A stretch of 64,000 nt of DNA from the NCBI RefSeq assembly GCF_005222485.1, contig NZ_CP029078.1, forward strand, positions 4,367,501 to 4,431,500, read 5' to 3'. Both the position numbers and the translations under genes were made by a program. Positions within the stretch are counted from its first letter, which is position 1, and every line of letters begins with the position of its first letter. Source of the stretch: Streptomyces griseoviridis. Lineage in GTDB: Bacteria; Actinomycetota; Actinomycetes; Streptomycetales; Streptomycetaceae. Below, piece after piece: positions 44,878-53,513 of this stretch. The notes beneath the pieces were generated by a model. It was given only the letters and a program-made list of their open reading frames with translations. It made no database searches and was not told where the DNA came from.

Positions 44878-45087
44878 ATGGCGGCTCCGGTGAGGCACGA
44901 GACGCGGGCGCTGCTGCGCGCGCATCTGTCGGCCGCGCTGCCCTACCGCCACCGGACCCGGCACTGCCCGATCTGCCATCGCCTGCTGCGACTCGCGATG
45001 GACTCGGGGCCGCCGCCGGCCCCAACTCCCGCCCCGCGCAAGGACGCTGGAATCGAGGGCTCCTCTAGCGCAGCCGCGTCCGGGTGA
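44878..45087 (+). CDS. DUF6274-like small CxxC protein
   Basis: A 69-residue protein with a positively charged N-terminal half and the zinc-knuckle-like HCPICHRLLRL at about residues 29-39; the C-terminus is Pro/Ala-rich. GGAGG lies six bases before ATG 44878. I recall proteins of this kind (DUF6274) next to bldC in Streptomyces. Function unknown; a partner protein or nucleic acid contact is possible given the basic charge. Confidence 0.75.
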   Translation: MAAPVRHETRALLRAHLSAALPYRHRTRHCPICHRLLRLAMDSGPPPAPTPAPRKDAGIEGSSSAAASG

Positions 45088-45355
45088 CAAGGACTCCGGC
45101 ATGTGACGGGTGTCACCGCATAAAAACCGCACGTGCCGGTTCTTACTCACCTCCTACAACCGGTCAATTTAATATGTGCAATTGCACTCCCCCCGGGACT
45201 CCCCGTACGGGCCTCTCAGGAGCCCCCGCGGAGACGGTGTGACAGCACCCCCACAGGAGATCCGACAGGCCTCCCCAGAGTCCGACAAGGCCGCTCACAG
45301 AGCCTCCGCCGGCGCCCCCGGGGCGAACAAAGTCGCCCGGAAGGCACCGGACACA
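45088..45355. other. intergenic region with CRP-like dyad and anti-SD hairpin
   Basis: A 268-base stretch between DUF6274 and the bldC terminator. It holds TGTGAC-GGGT-GTCACC at 45102-45117 (CRP-like symmetry). A hairpin CCGGTT (45136-45141)/AACCGG (45158-45163) has in its loop TCACCTCCT (45147-45155), identical to the 16S anti-Shine-Dalgarno sequence. The palindrome GTGCAATTGCAC follows at 45176-45187 in an unusually AT-rich patch. No protein gene is convincing; a frame from 45176 rightwards is antisense to bldC at its end. Confidence 0.45.
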
Positions 45356-45394
45356 AAAAAGATCGCGCTGGACCCGGCGGAGTCCAGCGCGATC
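45356..45394 (-). terminator. rho-independent terminator of bldC
   Basis: Arms GATCGCGCTGGA (45361-45372) and TCCAGCGCGATC (45383-45394) form a 12-base stem. On the reverse strand the hairpin is followed by six T residues, a classical intrinsic terminator and rare in this GC-rich sequence. It lies about 145 bases after the bldC stop codon, leaving a 3' UTR. Confidence 0.9.
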
Positions 45395-45539
45395 GACGAC
45401 GCACCCATGTCACGTTCTTGGGAGGCTCCGAGGAGCCGGGGCGTGGGGTCCGTTGGGGCGGACTCCGCGTCGTATGGAGCTAGTTTTCGGGCGTTTCGGC
45501 ACGTTGGGGGACGTGTCGCACCACCCTGCTATGAAGTTG

Positions 45540-45746
45540 TCAGGCCTCGGTGCGCTGCTGCGGAATACCCGCGAGCAGTGCGCGCACCTCGGCCTCGCGG
45601 TAACGGCGGTGTCCGCCGAGCGTGCGGATGGACGTGAGCTTTCCGGCCTTCGCCCACCGCGTGACCGTCTTGGGGTCGACACGGAACATGGTGGCGACCT
45701 CAGCCGGGGTCAGCAGCGGCTCGGCATCAGGGGTGCGAGCGGTCAT
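45540..45746 (-). CDS. bldC: developmental regulator BldC
   Basis: A 68-residue MerR-like winged-helix protein (LLTPAEVATMFRVDPKTVTRWAKAGKLTSIRTLGGHRRYREAEVRALL), essentially the whole protein being the DNA-binding domain. BldC binds direct repeats cooperatively and delays entry into sporulation in Streptomyces. GAGGAGG lies before ATG 45746. A hairpin ends about four bases ahead of that site in the leader. It is transcribed alone, with a 530-base region upstream. Confidence 0.97.
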   Translation of the reverse strand: MTARTPDAEPLLTPAEVATMFRVDPKTVTRWAKAGKLTSIRTLGGHRRYREAEVRALLAGIPQQRTEA

Positions 45747-45860
45747 GAGCGGCCTCCTCGGGAGAACCGAACCTTCTCGGTTCTTTCCTCTAAATTCTGC
45801 ACCTTGACCCGCGTTGCCCGAAATGGCGGACGCGGGTCGAGTCGGTTATAGGACGAACGG
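45747..45860 (-). promoter_or_regulatory. bldC promoter and leader hairpin
   Basis: On the reverse strand TATAAC at 45845-45850 is the best -10 candidate, giving a leader of about 90 bases. A stem AGAACCGA (reverse strand)/TCGGTTCT occupies 45763-45784 with a 6-base loop, ending close to the GAGGAGG ribosome site (45752-45759). Such a hairpin could modulate bldC translation. Confidence 0.55.
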
Positions 45861-46277
45861 CTTGTCCTCGGCACTACAACTACACCATCCGTCCAGCCGC
45901 GTCGGCCAAACCGATGGAATTGCCCTCCCAGGTAGTCATCAGCCGCGGAAGCCGATGGACCATGCCATAGCGGACAGTCACGCCTCTGTGACGATCAGTC
46001 ACATGGCGATCAGGAGTCACCAGACCCCCCAAAGCAAGCAAAGCTGAGATTCCGCCCACAGTGGTACGTACTGGAACGGATAGAGCCCTCCCCGGACTCC
46101 TTGTCCTATTTTGGCATGAGGAGGGGCAAGCGGCGCAAGGGCCGCGTACGTGCGGTCCGTCACGCTTGACACAAAAGCCCGGATCGGGACGTAGGTCCCG
46201 ACGTGCCGGGATCCCCTGGTGGAACCCCGAGACCCCAGGGGCAGGACGAAACCCCAAAACGGGCGTCCCGTCAAACG
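45861..46277. other. long region upstream of bldC with dyads and hairpins
   Basis: GTCAC (45978-45982) and TGTGAC-GATCA-GTCACA (45987-46003) form overlapping dyads, followed by a GATCAG...GTCAC direct repeat to 46020. Further right are CGGGAC/GTCCCG near 46186-46202, CCCCTGG/CCAGGGG at about 46214-46242, and a short ACGGG/CCCGT hairpin at 46259-46271. On the reverse strand the last is followed by TTTT and probably terminates the gene ending at 46278. No protein gene is supported; a 17-codon Arg-rich frame from ATG 46118 lacks a ribosome site. Confidence 0.45.
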
Positions 46278-47120
46278 TCAGTTCGCCGAGCGCCGGTCCC
46301 TGACCGCCCGCCAGCGCTCCGCGAGCCGGGCGTACGCCAGCCCCGCCGCCGCCCCGTCGCCCTGCCGCAGCGCCTCGATGCCGGCCGCCACGTCGGCCGC
46401 CGACCGGTCGTCCTCCAGCTCGCCCGCCGACAGGATGTGCACGAGACCGCCGTAGTCCAGCTCCACCAGCGAGCGCGGGTGGAACTCCTCCAGCCAGCGC
46501 CCCACGTCCAGCAGGCCCTCGACCATCGGCCCCTCGCCGATGGAGTCCTTGAGGGTCCGCAGACCGCGCGCCACCCGACGCCTGGCCTGGACCATCGGCG
46601 TGCGGTAGCGCAGCATCGGCGGCACCTCGCCGCACCCCGCGTCGTAGCGCCGCTCCTCGTCGCCCACCAGCACGAACCAGTGCAGCGGCACCTGCCAGGT
46701 CCCGGTGCGGATCCACGGCCTGGCGTCCGGGTTGCGGGTCAGCCAGCGCTCGTAGTCCTGCGCGGCCTGCATCCGCACCAGCGGCGGCAGCACCGCGTCG
46801 AGCACCGGCGCGGGCAGCTCCTCGGGCAGCTCGGCCAGCGCCTGCCAGCCGCGCAGCCGGGTCCGCCACGGGCAGACGCACACCACGCCGTCGCTCTCCA
46901 GCACGAACGCGTCGGCGCTCTCGTGCACCGGCACCGGGATCGGCGGGGTGGGCAGCAGATCGGCCAGCGAGCGGCGCAGCTCGTCCTGGTAGGAGGGGCG
47001 TTCGGAGCGGCGCGCGTACCGCGCCCAGTGGTCGCGCTCCGGCTCGGGGAAGGCGGCCAGCGGCTCGTAGACACGCAGGTACGCCGCGTACGGGACGGTC
47101 ACCGAGGACACCTTGGGCAC
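46278..47120 (-). CDS. conserved Streptomyces protein, unknown
   Basis: A 280-residue soluble protein with no signal peptide or membrane segment. It begins [21 protein letters not shown] and has a central [19 protein letters not shown] followed by helices with [19 protein letters not shown] do not recognise a domain. Its steady place beside bldC and vdh (from memory) shows it is core. GTG 47120 has GGAG about six bases upstream. Possible short terminator just downstream. Confidence 0.75.
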   Translation of the reverse strand: MPKVSSVTVPYAAYLRVYEPLAAFPEPERDHWARYARRSERPSYQDELRRSLADLLPTPPIPVPVHESADAFVLESDGVVCVCPWRTRLRGWQALAELPEELPAPVLDAVLPPLVRMQAAQDYERWLTRNPDARPWIRTGTWQVPLHWFVLVGDEERRYDAGCGEVPPMLRYRTPMVQARRRVARGLRTLKDSIGEGPMVEGLLDVGRWLEEFHPRSLVELDYGGLVHILSAGELEDDRSAADVAAGIEALRQGDGAAAGLAYARLAERWRAVRDRRSAN

Positions 47121-47340
47121 GCCTGCTCCCTCCCCCGCCCACCACCGGGGAAAACTGCCGGACCCGCCGACAAACGCGCGGGAAATCTATGCAAATCGTC
47201 GCACGGCCGTAACCCGGTGGTGGGTGATCCTGAGCACTGCGCGGTGGCGGGGCCCCGCAGGCCCTAATCTCGTCCTCACAGCCCCGCCACCCGCACGGGA
47301 GCTGGTCTCCACCCGCCGCTATTTACTAGGAGTCACTACC

Positions 47341-48438
47341 GTGACCGACGTAACCGGCGCACCTGCTGACGTACTGCACACCCTGTTCCACTCGGACCAG
47401 GGCGGCCACGAGCAGGTCGTGCTCTGCCAGGACCGCGCCACCGGACTGAAGGCCGTGATCGCCCTTCACTCCACCGCCCTGGGCCCCGCCCTCGGCGGTA
47501 CGCGCTTCTACCCGTACCCGAGCGAGGCGGCGGCCGTCGCCGACGCGCTGAACCTCGCCCGTGGGATGTCGTACAAGAACGCCATGGCCGGGCTCGACCA
47601 CGGCGGCGGCAAGGCCGTCATCATCGGCGACCCCGACCAGCACAAGACCGAGGAACTGCTGCTCGCCTACGGGCGGTTCGTGGCCTCCCTGGGCGGCCGC
47701 TACGTGACCGCGTGCGATGTCGGCACCTACGTCGCCGACATGGACGTCGTCGCCCGCGAGTGCCGCTGGACGACCGGGCGTTCACCGGAGAACGGCGGCG
47801 CGGGCGACTCCTCGGTGCTCACCGCGTTCGGCGTCTACCAGGGCATGCGGGCCAGCGCCCAGCACCTCTGGGGCGACCCCTCGCTGCGCGGCCGGCGGAT
47901 CGGGGTCGCGGGCGTCGGCAAGGTCGGCCACCACCTCGTCACCCACCTCCTGGCGGAGGGCGCCGAGGTCGTCGTCACGGATGTCCGCGAGGACGCCGTC
48001 CAGCGGATCCTGGAGCAGCACCCGGCGGGCGTGACGGCCGTCGCCGACACCGAGGCGCTGATCCGCGTCGAGGGCCTGGACGTGTACGCGCCGTGCGCGC
48101 TCGGCGGGGCGCTCGACGACGCCTCCGTGCCGGTGCTGACCGCCAAGGTGGTCTGCGGCGCCGCCAACAACCAGCTCGCCCACCCGGGCGTCGAGAAGGA
48201 CCTCGCCGACCGCGGGATCCTCTACGCGCCGGACTACGTGGTGAACGCGGGCGGGGTCATCCAGGTCGCCGACGAGCTGCACGGGTTCGATTTCGAGCGG
48301 TGCAGGGCGAAGGCCGCGAAGATCTTCGACACCACGCTGGCCATCTTCGCACGTGCGAAGGAAGACGGGATTCCGCCGGCCGCGGCGGCCGACAGGATCG
48401 CCGAGCAGCGGATCGCCGAGGCGCGCGCCGCACGCTGA
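47341..48438 (+). CDS. vdh: valine (branched-chain amino acid) dehydrogenase
   Basis: A 365-residue NAD-dependent enzyme that deaminates valine, leucine and isoleucine to keto acids, which supply branched fatty-acid and polyketide precursors in Streptomyces. The catalytic Lys region is [18 protein letters not shown]. The Rossmann motif [12 protein letters not shown] is at about 183-194, and [10 protein letters not shown] is conserved. AGGAG lies eight bases before GTG 47341. A TAATCT -10-like box sits near 47267. Transcribed alone. Confidence 0.93.
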   Translation: MTDVTGAPADVLHTLFHSDQGGHEQVVLCQDRATGLKAVIALHSTALGPALGGTRFYPYPSEAAAVADALNLARGMSYKNAMAGLDHGGGKAVIIGDPDQHKTEELLLAYGRFVASLGGRYVTACDVGTYVADMDVVARECRWTTGRSPENGGAGDSSVLTAFGVYQGMRASAQHLWGDPSLRGRRIGVAGVGKVGHHLVTHLLAEGAEVVVTDVREDAVQRILEQHPAGVTAVADTEALIRVEGLDVYAPCALGGALDDASVPVLTAKVVCGAANNQLAHPGVEKDLADRGILYAPDYVVNAGGVIQVADELHGFDFERCRAKAAKIFDTTLAIFARAKEDGIPPAAAADRIAEQRIAEARAAR

Positions 48439-48744
48439 ACCAGGTCACGCCCCCTGTTCTCGGGCGTCGGGCGGTACCCGCCGGCGGGCAGTTGGAGAGA
48501 ACTCTCACGTTCGTCGGCGGGTCGCTCGCCAAGAAGTGGTTAAAATCGCGGTTGACCAGCGGGGACGACGCGCCCCGCGGGTCCTGGGGTCGGGCCCGAA
48601 GTGCGGGCGACGTACCGTATGGGCGCGGGCTCAGGTACCGTGGATGCCCTACGGACCGGTCTTTCTGCGGAGAGCCCGTTCCAGATCATGAACGCGTGTC
48701 AAGACTCTGGGGCCGTCGAGCCCCGTCACCGAGGGGGTCGAGCC
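48439..48744 (+). promoter_or_regulatory. intergenic region before the DUF3073 gene
   Basis: A 306-base gap. TTAAAAT at 48539-48545 and the pair TACCGT (48611) and GTACCGT (48634) are the only -10-like boxes. TTGACC lies at about 48552-48557. No gene supported; GAGGGGG before ATG 48745 is the ribosome site of the next gene. Confidence 0.35.
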
Positions 48745-49008
48745 ATGGGGCGCGGCCGGGCCAAGGCCAAGCAGACGAAGGTCGCCCGCCAGCTGAAGTA
48801 CAACAGCGGCGGGACTGACCTGTCGCGTCTGGCCAACGAGCTGGGCGCTTCGACTTCGAGCCAACCGCCGAACGGCGAGCCGTTCGAGGACGACGACGAA
48901 GACGATGACGACCCGTACGCCCAGTACGCGGATCTCTATAACGACGACGATGACGACGACGACGGAGACCAGTCCGGTCCCGCGTCGCGACATCGTCGCG
49001 GTGCTTGA
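48745..49008 (+). CDS. DUF3073 family small protein
   Basis: An 87-residue protein. The basic N-terminal half MGRGRAKAKQTKVARQLKY is the conserved DUF3073 signature of actinobacteria. The C-terminal half is an acidic run rich in Asp (EDDDEDDDDPY, DDDDDDDGD). The split charge suggests an RNA- or ribosome-binding role, unproven. GAGGGGG lies eight bases before ATG 48745. A terminator hairpin follows at 49064. Confidence 0.88.
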   Translation: MGRGRAKAKQTKVARQLKYNSGGTDLSRLANELGASTSSQPPNGEPFEDDDEDDDDPYAQYADLYNDDDDDDDGDQSGPASRHRRGA

Positions 49009-49063
49009 CCCGACGGTCTCAGCAGTTCACCGGTCCGTCCGGCTGTTCTTGCGACTGCACCTC

Positions 49064-49095
49064 ACCCGGTCCGGGGCCTCAGCGCCGGACCGGGT
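49064..49095. terminator. bidirectional terminator between DUF3073 and purM
   Basis: Arms ACCCGGTCCGG (49064-49074) and CCGGACCGGGT (49085-49095) with a 10-base loop lie between the convergent DUF3073 and purM genes. Confidence 0.8.
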
Positions 49096-49108
49096 TTCGT
49101 GCTGACCG

Positions 49109-50200
49109 TCAGGAGTAGTCGCCAACCAGCTCGGCGCCGGTCGCCCTGGTGCCGCGCTCGGTGATCTCACCGGCGACCCAGGCTTCGACGCCCCGGTCGG
49201 CGAGGGTCGCGAGGGCGACGTCCGCGGACTCCTCGGGGACGATCGCGATCATGCCGACGCCCATGTTGAGGGTCTTCTCCAGCTCCAGGCGCTCGACCTG
49301 GCCGGTCCTGCCGACGAGGTCGAAGACCGGGGCAGGCGTCCAGGTGGAGCGGTCCACGACGGCGTGCAGCTCGTCGGGGACGACCCGGGCCAGGTTGGCG
49401 GCGAGGCCGCCGCCCGTGATGTGCGAGAAGGCGTGCACCTCGGCGGTCCTGGTGAGCGCCAGGCAGTCAAGGGAGTAGATCTTGGTGGGCTCCAGCAGCT
49501 CCTCGCCGAGCGTGCGGCCGAACTCCTCGATCCGCGTGTCGAGGGCGAGCCCGGCCTGCTCCAGCAGGACGTGCCGGACCAGCGAGTACCCGTTCGAGTG
49601 AAGCCCGGAGGCGGCCATGGCGATGACCGCGTCCCCCGTACGGATGCGGTCGGGGCCGAGCAGCCGGTCGGCCTCCACGACGCCCGTACCGGCGCCGGCG
49701 ACGTCGAAGTCGTCCGCGCCGAGCAGCCCCGGGTGTTCGGCCGTCTCGCCGCCCACCAGGGCGCAGCCGGCCAGCACACAGCCTTCGGCGATGCCCTTGA
49801 CGATGGCGGCGACCCGCTCGGGGTGGACCTTGCCGACGCAGATGTAGTCGGTCATGAAGAGCGGCTCGGCGCCGCAGACGACGATGTCGTCCATGACCAT
49901 GGCGACCAGGTCGTGGCCGATGGTGTCGTACACGCCGAGCCGGCGGGCGATGTCGACCTTGGTGCCGACGCCGTCCGTGGCGGAGGCCAGCAGGGGCCGC
50001 TCGTAGCGCTTGAGGGCGGAGGCGTCGAAGAGGCCGGCGAAGCCGCCGAGGCCGCCGAGGACCTCGGGGCGCTGCGTCTTCTTCACCCACTCCTTCATCA
50101 GCTCGACGGCGCGGTCGCCCGCCTCGATGTCGACGCCCGCGCTCGCGTAGCTGGCACCGGCGCCCGGAAGCGGAGCGCGCTGATCAAACTCAGCAGACAT
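49109..50200 (-). CDS. purM: phosphoribosylformylglycinamidine cyclo-ligase
   Basis: A 363-residue AIR synthetase, step five of purine synthesis. Conserved SYASAGVDIEAGD at the start, GGFAGLF and SATDGVGTKVDIA in the ATP site, and GVGMIAIVP near the end identify it. Normal length. It lies 33 bases downstream of purF and is probably co-transcribed with it. ATG 50200 has only a weak ribosome site. A terminator follows. Confidence 0.96.
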   Translation of the reverse strand: MSAEFDQRAPLPGAGASYASAGVDIEAGDRAVELMKEWVKKTQRPEVLGGLGGFAGLFDASALKRYERPLLASATDGVGTKVDIARRLGVYDTIGHDLVAMVMDDIVVCGAEPLFMTDYICVGKVHPERVAAIVKGIAEGCVLAGCALVGGETAEHPGLLGADDFDVAGAGTGVVEADRLLGPDRIRTGDAVIAMAASGLHSNGYSLVRHVLLEQAGLALDTRIEEFGRTLGEELLEPTKIYSLDCLALTRTAEVHAFSHITGGGLAANLARVVPDELHAVVDRSTWTPAPVFDLVGRTGQVERLELEKTLNMGVGMIAIVPEESADVALATLADRGVEAWVAGEITERGTRATGAELVGDYS

Positions 50201-50233
50201 GGGGTGAGAACTTTCGTGTCGTCCTGCGGGGGC

Positions 50234-51763
50234 TTACGGGCGACGGATCGCGTCGGCCGCTGCCGTGCCGGCCGGACCGGCCGCCAGCTCGGTCTCCAGG
50301 AGCTGCTTGCCGAGCAGCTCGGGGTCCGGGAGCTCCATCGGGTACTCGCCGTCGAAGCAGGCGCGGCAGAGGTTCGGCTTGGCGATCGTGGTCGCCTCGA
50401 TCATGCCGTCGATGGAGATGTACGAGAGGGAGTCGGCGCCCAGCGAGGTGCCGATCTCCTCGATCGTCATGCCGTTGGCGATCAGCTCGGCGCGGGTGGC
50501 GAAGTCGATGCCGAAGAAGCACGGCCACTTGACCGGCGGCGAGGAGATCCGGATGTGGACCTCGGCGGCGCCCGCCTCGCGGAGCATGCGGACCAGGGCG
50601 CGCTGGGTGTTGCCGCGCACGATCGAGTCGTCGACGACGACCAGGCGCTTGCCCTTGATGACTTCCTTGAGCGGGTTCAGCTTCAGGCGGATGCCGAGCT
50701 GCCTGATGGTCTGCGAGGGCTGGATGAAGGTCCGGCCGACGTAGGCGTTCTTGACGAGGCCGTTGCCGAACGGGATGCCGGAGGCCTCCGCGTAGCCGAC
50801 CGCGGCCGGCGTGCCGGACTCCGGGGTCGCTATCACCAGGTCGGCCTCGACCGGGGCCTCCTTGGCGAGGCGGCGGCCCATCTCGACGCGGGAGAGATAG
50901 ACGTTGCGTCCGGCGATGTCGGTGTCGGGGCGGGCCAGGTAGACGTACTCGAAGACACAGCCCTTGGGCTTCGCGTCCGCGAATCGTGAGCTGCGCAGGC
51001 CGTTCTCGTCGATCGCGATGAACTCGCCCGGCTCGATCTCGCGGACGTAGCTTGCGCCGCAGATGTCGAGGGCGGCGGACTCGGAGGCGACGACCCAGCC
51101 GCGCTCCAGGCGGCCGAGGACCAGCGGGCGGATGCCCTGCGGGTCGCGGGCCGCGTAGAGGGTGTGCTCGTCCATGAAGACGAGGCTGAAGGCGCCGCGC
51201 ACCTTCGGGAGCACCGCGTGCGCGGCCTCCTCGATGGTCAGGGGCTTGCCGTCCTCGTCGGCCTGGGCGGCGAGGAGCGCGGTCAGCAGGTCGGTGTCGT
51301 TGGTCGCCGCGACGCGCGGGGTCCGGCCGCCCTCCTGCTTGGGCAGGTCGGCGACCATCTCGGCGAGCTGCGCCGTGTTGACGAGGTTGCCGTTGTGGCC
51401 GAGCGCGATGGAGCCGTGCGCTGTGGCACGGAACGTCGGCTGGGCGTTCTCCCACACGGAGGCGCCGGTGGTCGAGTAGCGGGCGTGTCCGACCGCGATG
51501 TGACCCTGGAGCGATCCGAGCGAGGTCTCGTCGAAGACCTGGGAGACCAGGCCCATGTCCTTGAAGACGAGGATCTGGGAGCCGTTGCTGACCGCGATTC
51601 CCGCGGATTCCTGGCCCCGATGCTGGAGGGCGTAGAGCCCGAAGTACGTGAGCTTGGCGACCTCTTCGCCCGGAGCCCAGACACCGAAGACGCCGCAAGC
51701 GTCCTGGGGGCCCTTCTCGCCGGGGAGCAGGTCGTGGTTGAGTCGTCCGTCACCACGTGGCAC
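50234..51763 (-). CDS. purF: amidophosphoribosyltransferase
   Basis: A 509-residue enzyme for the first committed purine step, PRPP plus glutamine to phosphoribosylamine. The glutaminase nucleophile is C23 (DACGVFG), exposed by propeptide removal as in the Bacillus type. The PRPP site VVVDDSIVRGNT is at about 355-366. Iron-sulfur cysteines appear in KPKGCVFEY, KWPCFFG and NLCRACFDGEYP. GTG 51763 has TACACT (51771-51776, reverse strand) seven bases upstream and no ribosome site, so the purF-purM mRNA may be leaderless. Confidence 0.96.
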   Translation of the reverse strand: MPRGDGRLNHDLLPGEKGPQDACGVFGVWAPGEEVAKLTYFGLYALQHRGQESAGIAVSNGSQILVFKDMGLVSQVFDETSLGSLQGHIAVGHARYSTTGASVWENAQPTFRATAHGSIALGHNGNLVNTAQLAEMVADLPKQEGGRTPRVAATNDTDLLTALLAAQADEDGKPLTIEEAAHAVLPKVRGAFSLVFMDEHTLYAARDPQGIRPLVLGRLERGWVVASESAALDICGASYVREIEPGEFIAIDENGLRSSRFADAKPKGCVFEYVYLARPDTDIAGRNVYLSRVEMGRRLAKEAPVEADLVIATPESGTPAAVGYAEASGIPFGNGLVKNAYVGRTFIQPSQTIRQLGIRLKLNPLKEVIKGKRLVVVDDSIVRGNTQRALVRMLREAGAAEVHIRISSPPVKWPCFFGIDFATRAELIANGMTIEEIGTSLGADSLSYISIDGMIEATTIAKPNLCRACFDGEYPMELPDPELLGKQLLETELAAGPAGTAAADAIRRP

Positions 51764-51816
51764 GGCACCGAGTGTAGGCGAGATCGACCACTGGTCCGAA
51801 TTGGGGATACTCGCGC

Positions 51817-52614
51817 CTAGTGGATCTCCGATGCCGCGACGGCGTCGACGGTTTCGCCGTTCTTGCTGGTCAGCGTGAGGGTGCGGTGGTCGATCCGGTA
51901 GTCGACCCGGCCGTCGAAGAGGCGCAGGAGGGCCTTCTCGGTCTTCATGAGTGAGGTGTCGCACATCATGCGGGTGGTGGACGGCCTGCCGAGGGTGATA
52001 TGCCCGTCGCGGACCGTGGCGCCGGCGGTGACCTTGTTGCAGCCGAGACTGCCGCTGACCTTGGCGGCCTTGGTGTCGAAGGTCAGCCGGGCGCCGGTTT
52101 TCGCGGGGACGGCGGTGGCGGTGCCGTCGGCACCCAGTGCCGTGACCGTCCAGGCGGTGCCGCGCAGCGGGGCGTCCGGCTCCTTGGTGAGGTGGACGCG
52201 GTCGCCGTCGTCGGTGGTGAGGGTCAGCCGGTCGCCGGTGCCCTTCAGGGCGAGCGGGCCCGCGCCGAGGGTCGCGGAGAGCCGGCGCTCGAAGTCCGTC
52301 GGGGTGTCGTCGCAGGCCATGCCGGTCGACTCCAGCCGGCCGAAGGAGACGCGGTCGCCGGTGACGGACGCCTCGCCGCCGAAGGTGTTGCAGCCGAGGT
52401 CGCCGCTGGTCCTGCCGTTGTCGTCGATGCGGAGGTAGGCGCCCGCCGGTGCCTCGCTGGTCCGGCCGTCGGCGGTGAGGCTGTCGACGCTCCAGTGCAC
52501 GCCCTTGACGGAGGGGCCCGCGCCGACCGAGGAACTGTCCGCTTTCTGCGCACCGCACGCGACGACGAGCGGGAGCACGGTGAGGGCCGCCAGGGTCAGT
52601 CGGTGTGTGTTCAT
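51817..52614 (-). CDS. lipoprotein with two META (HslJ-like) domains
   Basis: A 265-residue exported protein. The signal peptide ends in a lipobox (LVVAC) at about residue 20. Two META domains lie at about 35-145 and 148-258, each with the Cys pair pattern LGCNTFGG...MACDD and LGCNKVTAG...MMCDT. HslJ-type domains are linked to heat and novobiocin stress in E. coli; the role in actinomycetes is unclear. ATG 52614 lacks a strong ribosome site. It runs in the same direction as purF, 53 bases upstream of the purF start codon. Confidence 0.88.
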   Translation of the reverse strand: MNTHRLTLAALTVLPLVVACGAQKADSSSVGAGPSVKGVHWSVDSLTADGRTSEAPAGAYLRIDDNGRTSGDLGCNTFGGEASVTGDRVSFGRLESTGMACDDTPTDFERRLSATLGAGPLALKGTGDRLTLTTDDGDRVHLTKEPDAPLRGTAWTVTALGADGTATAVPAKTGARLTFDTKAAKVSGSLGCNKVTAGATVRDGHITLGRPSTTRMMCDTSLMKTEKALLRLFDGRVDYRIDHRTLTLTSKNGETVDAVAASEIH

Positions 52615-52659
52615 GACGATGGGACGGGAGAGACCCGGTACCGGTTCCGCCGGGCGGGT

Positions 52660-53466
52660 TCAGCCCAGCAGCGGCAGCAGCCCGCCCAGGTCGGCCCGTT
52701 CGCCGCTCGCGCTGACCTTCGCGTCGTCGAGCGCGTCCCGCCAGGAGAGCCGTCCGGTGGCGAGCCTGATCCAGGTGAGCGGGTCGGTCTCGACGACGTT
52801 GGGCGGGGTGCCGCGGGTGTGCCGGGGCCCCTCGACGCACTGCACGACGGCGAACGGCGGGACGCGCACCTCGGTGGAGCCTCCGGGCGCCTTCGCGGCG
52901 AGGGCGTCGGCGAGCAGCCGGGTGCAGGCGGCCAGGGCCTGCCGGTCGTAGGGCACGTCGAGCCCCGGCACGGCGGCGTTCAGGTCGTCGGTGTGGACGA
53001 CGAGTTCGACGGTGCGGGTGACCAGGAGGTCCGCGAGGGAGAGGGCGCCGGTGCGGGTGGCGACCAGGCGGTGGTCGGGGGCGGCGGCGAGCGCGTCGGT
53101 CAGGCGCTGGGCCGCGCCGTCGTAGAGGGCGTCGAGGCCGCCGGGTCCCGCGTGGGCCGCGGCCAGTCGACGGGTGTCGTCCGCGATGGCGTCGGCGCGC
53201 CCGGCGGTGGCGGACGGCCACTCCAGGAGCGTCAGTCCTGCCTTCGGCGGCTCGGGGCTCGCGAGGCCGCGGCCGACGGCGTCCACGGCCATCGTCAGAT
53301 GCGCGGCCACCTCGCCGACGGTCCAGTCGCCGAGCCGGGTCGGCGCGGCCGACTGCGCGGGCGTCAGGGTGCGGACGGCGTCCCGCACGTGCCCGAACTG
53401 GGCGAGGACGGCGGCACGGGTCCTGGCGGGGTCGTAGCTGCGGGGGCGCTTCTTGGCCGGGGGCAT
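52660..53466 (-). CDS. mycothiol-dependent maleylpyruvate isomerase-like protein
   Basis: A 268-residue protein of the DinB/MDMPI superfamily. The N-terminal four-helix part has metal-ligand histidines in GDWTVGEVAAHLTMAVD and RTVELVVHTDDL; the C-terminal domain (about 185-265) is SCP2-like (EVRVPPFAVVQCVEGPRHTRGTPPNVVETDPLTWIRLATG). Such enzymes use mycothiol, the actinobacterial thiol. The reaction here is unknown. Transcribed leftwards, 45 bases from the META lipoprotein gene and possibly co-transcribed with it. Confidence 0.85.
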   Translation of the reverse strand: MPPAKKRPRSYDPARTRAAVLAQFGHVRDAVRTLTPAQSAAPTRLGDWTVGEVAAHLTMAVDAVGRGLASPEPPKAGLTLLEWPSATAGRADAIADDTRRLAAAHAGPGGLDALYDGAAQRLTDALAAAPDHRLVATRTGALSLADLLVTRTVELVVHTDDLNAAVPGLDVPYDRQALAACTRLLADALAAKAPGGSTEVRVPPFAVVQCVEGPRHTRGTPPNVVETDPLTWIRLATGRLSWRDALDDAKVSASGERADLGGLLPLLG

Positions 53467-53513
53467 GGGGTGAGCCTATTGCGGGCCCGGGGCGGCCCTG
53501 GCGGGGGACCGGG

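Noticed and set aside
44674..45150. Leftward frame starting at the AGGAGGTGAG sequence near bldC
   Set aside because: The GTG directly abuts the ribosome site (no spacing) and most of the frame is antisense to the DUF6274 gene.
46118..46171. 17-codon Arg-rich frame (MRRGKRRKGRVRAVRHA)
   Set aside because: It looks like a tiny ribosomal protein such as bS22, but the sequence does not match and there is no ribosome site.
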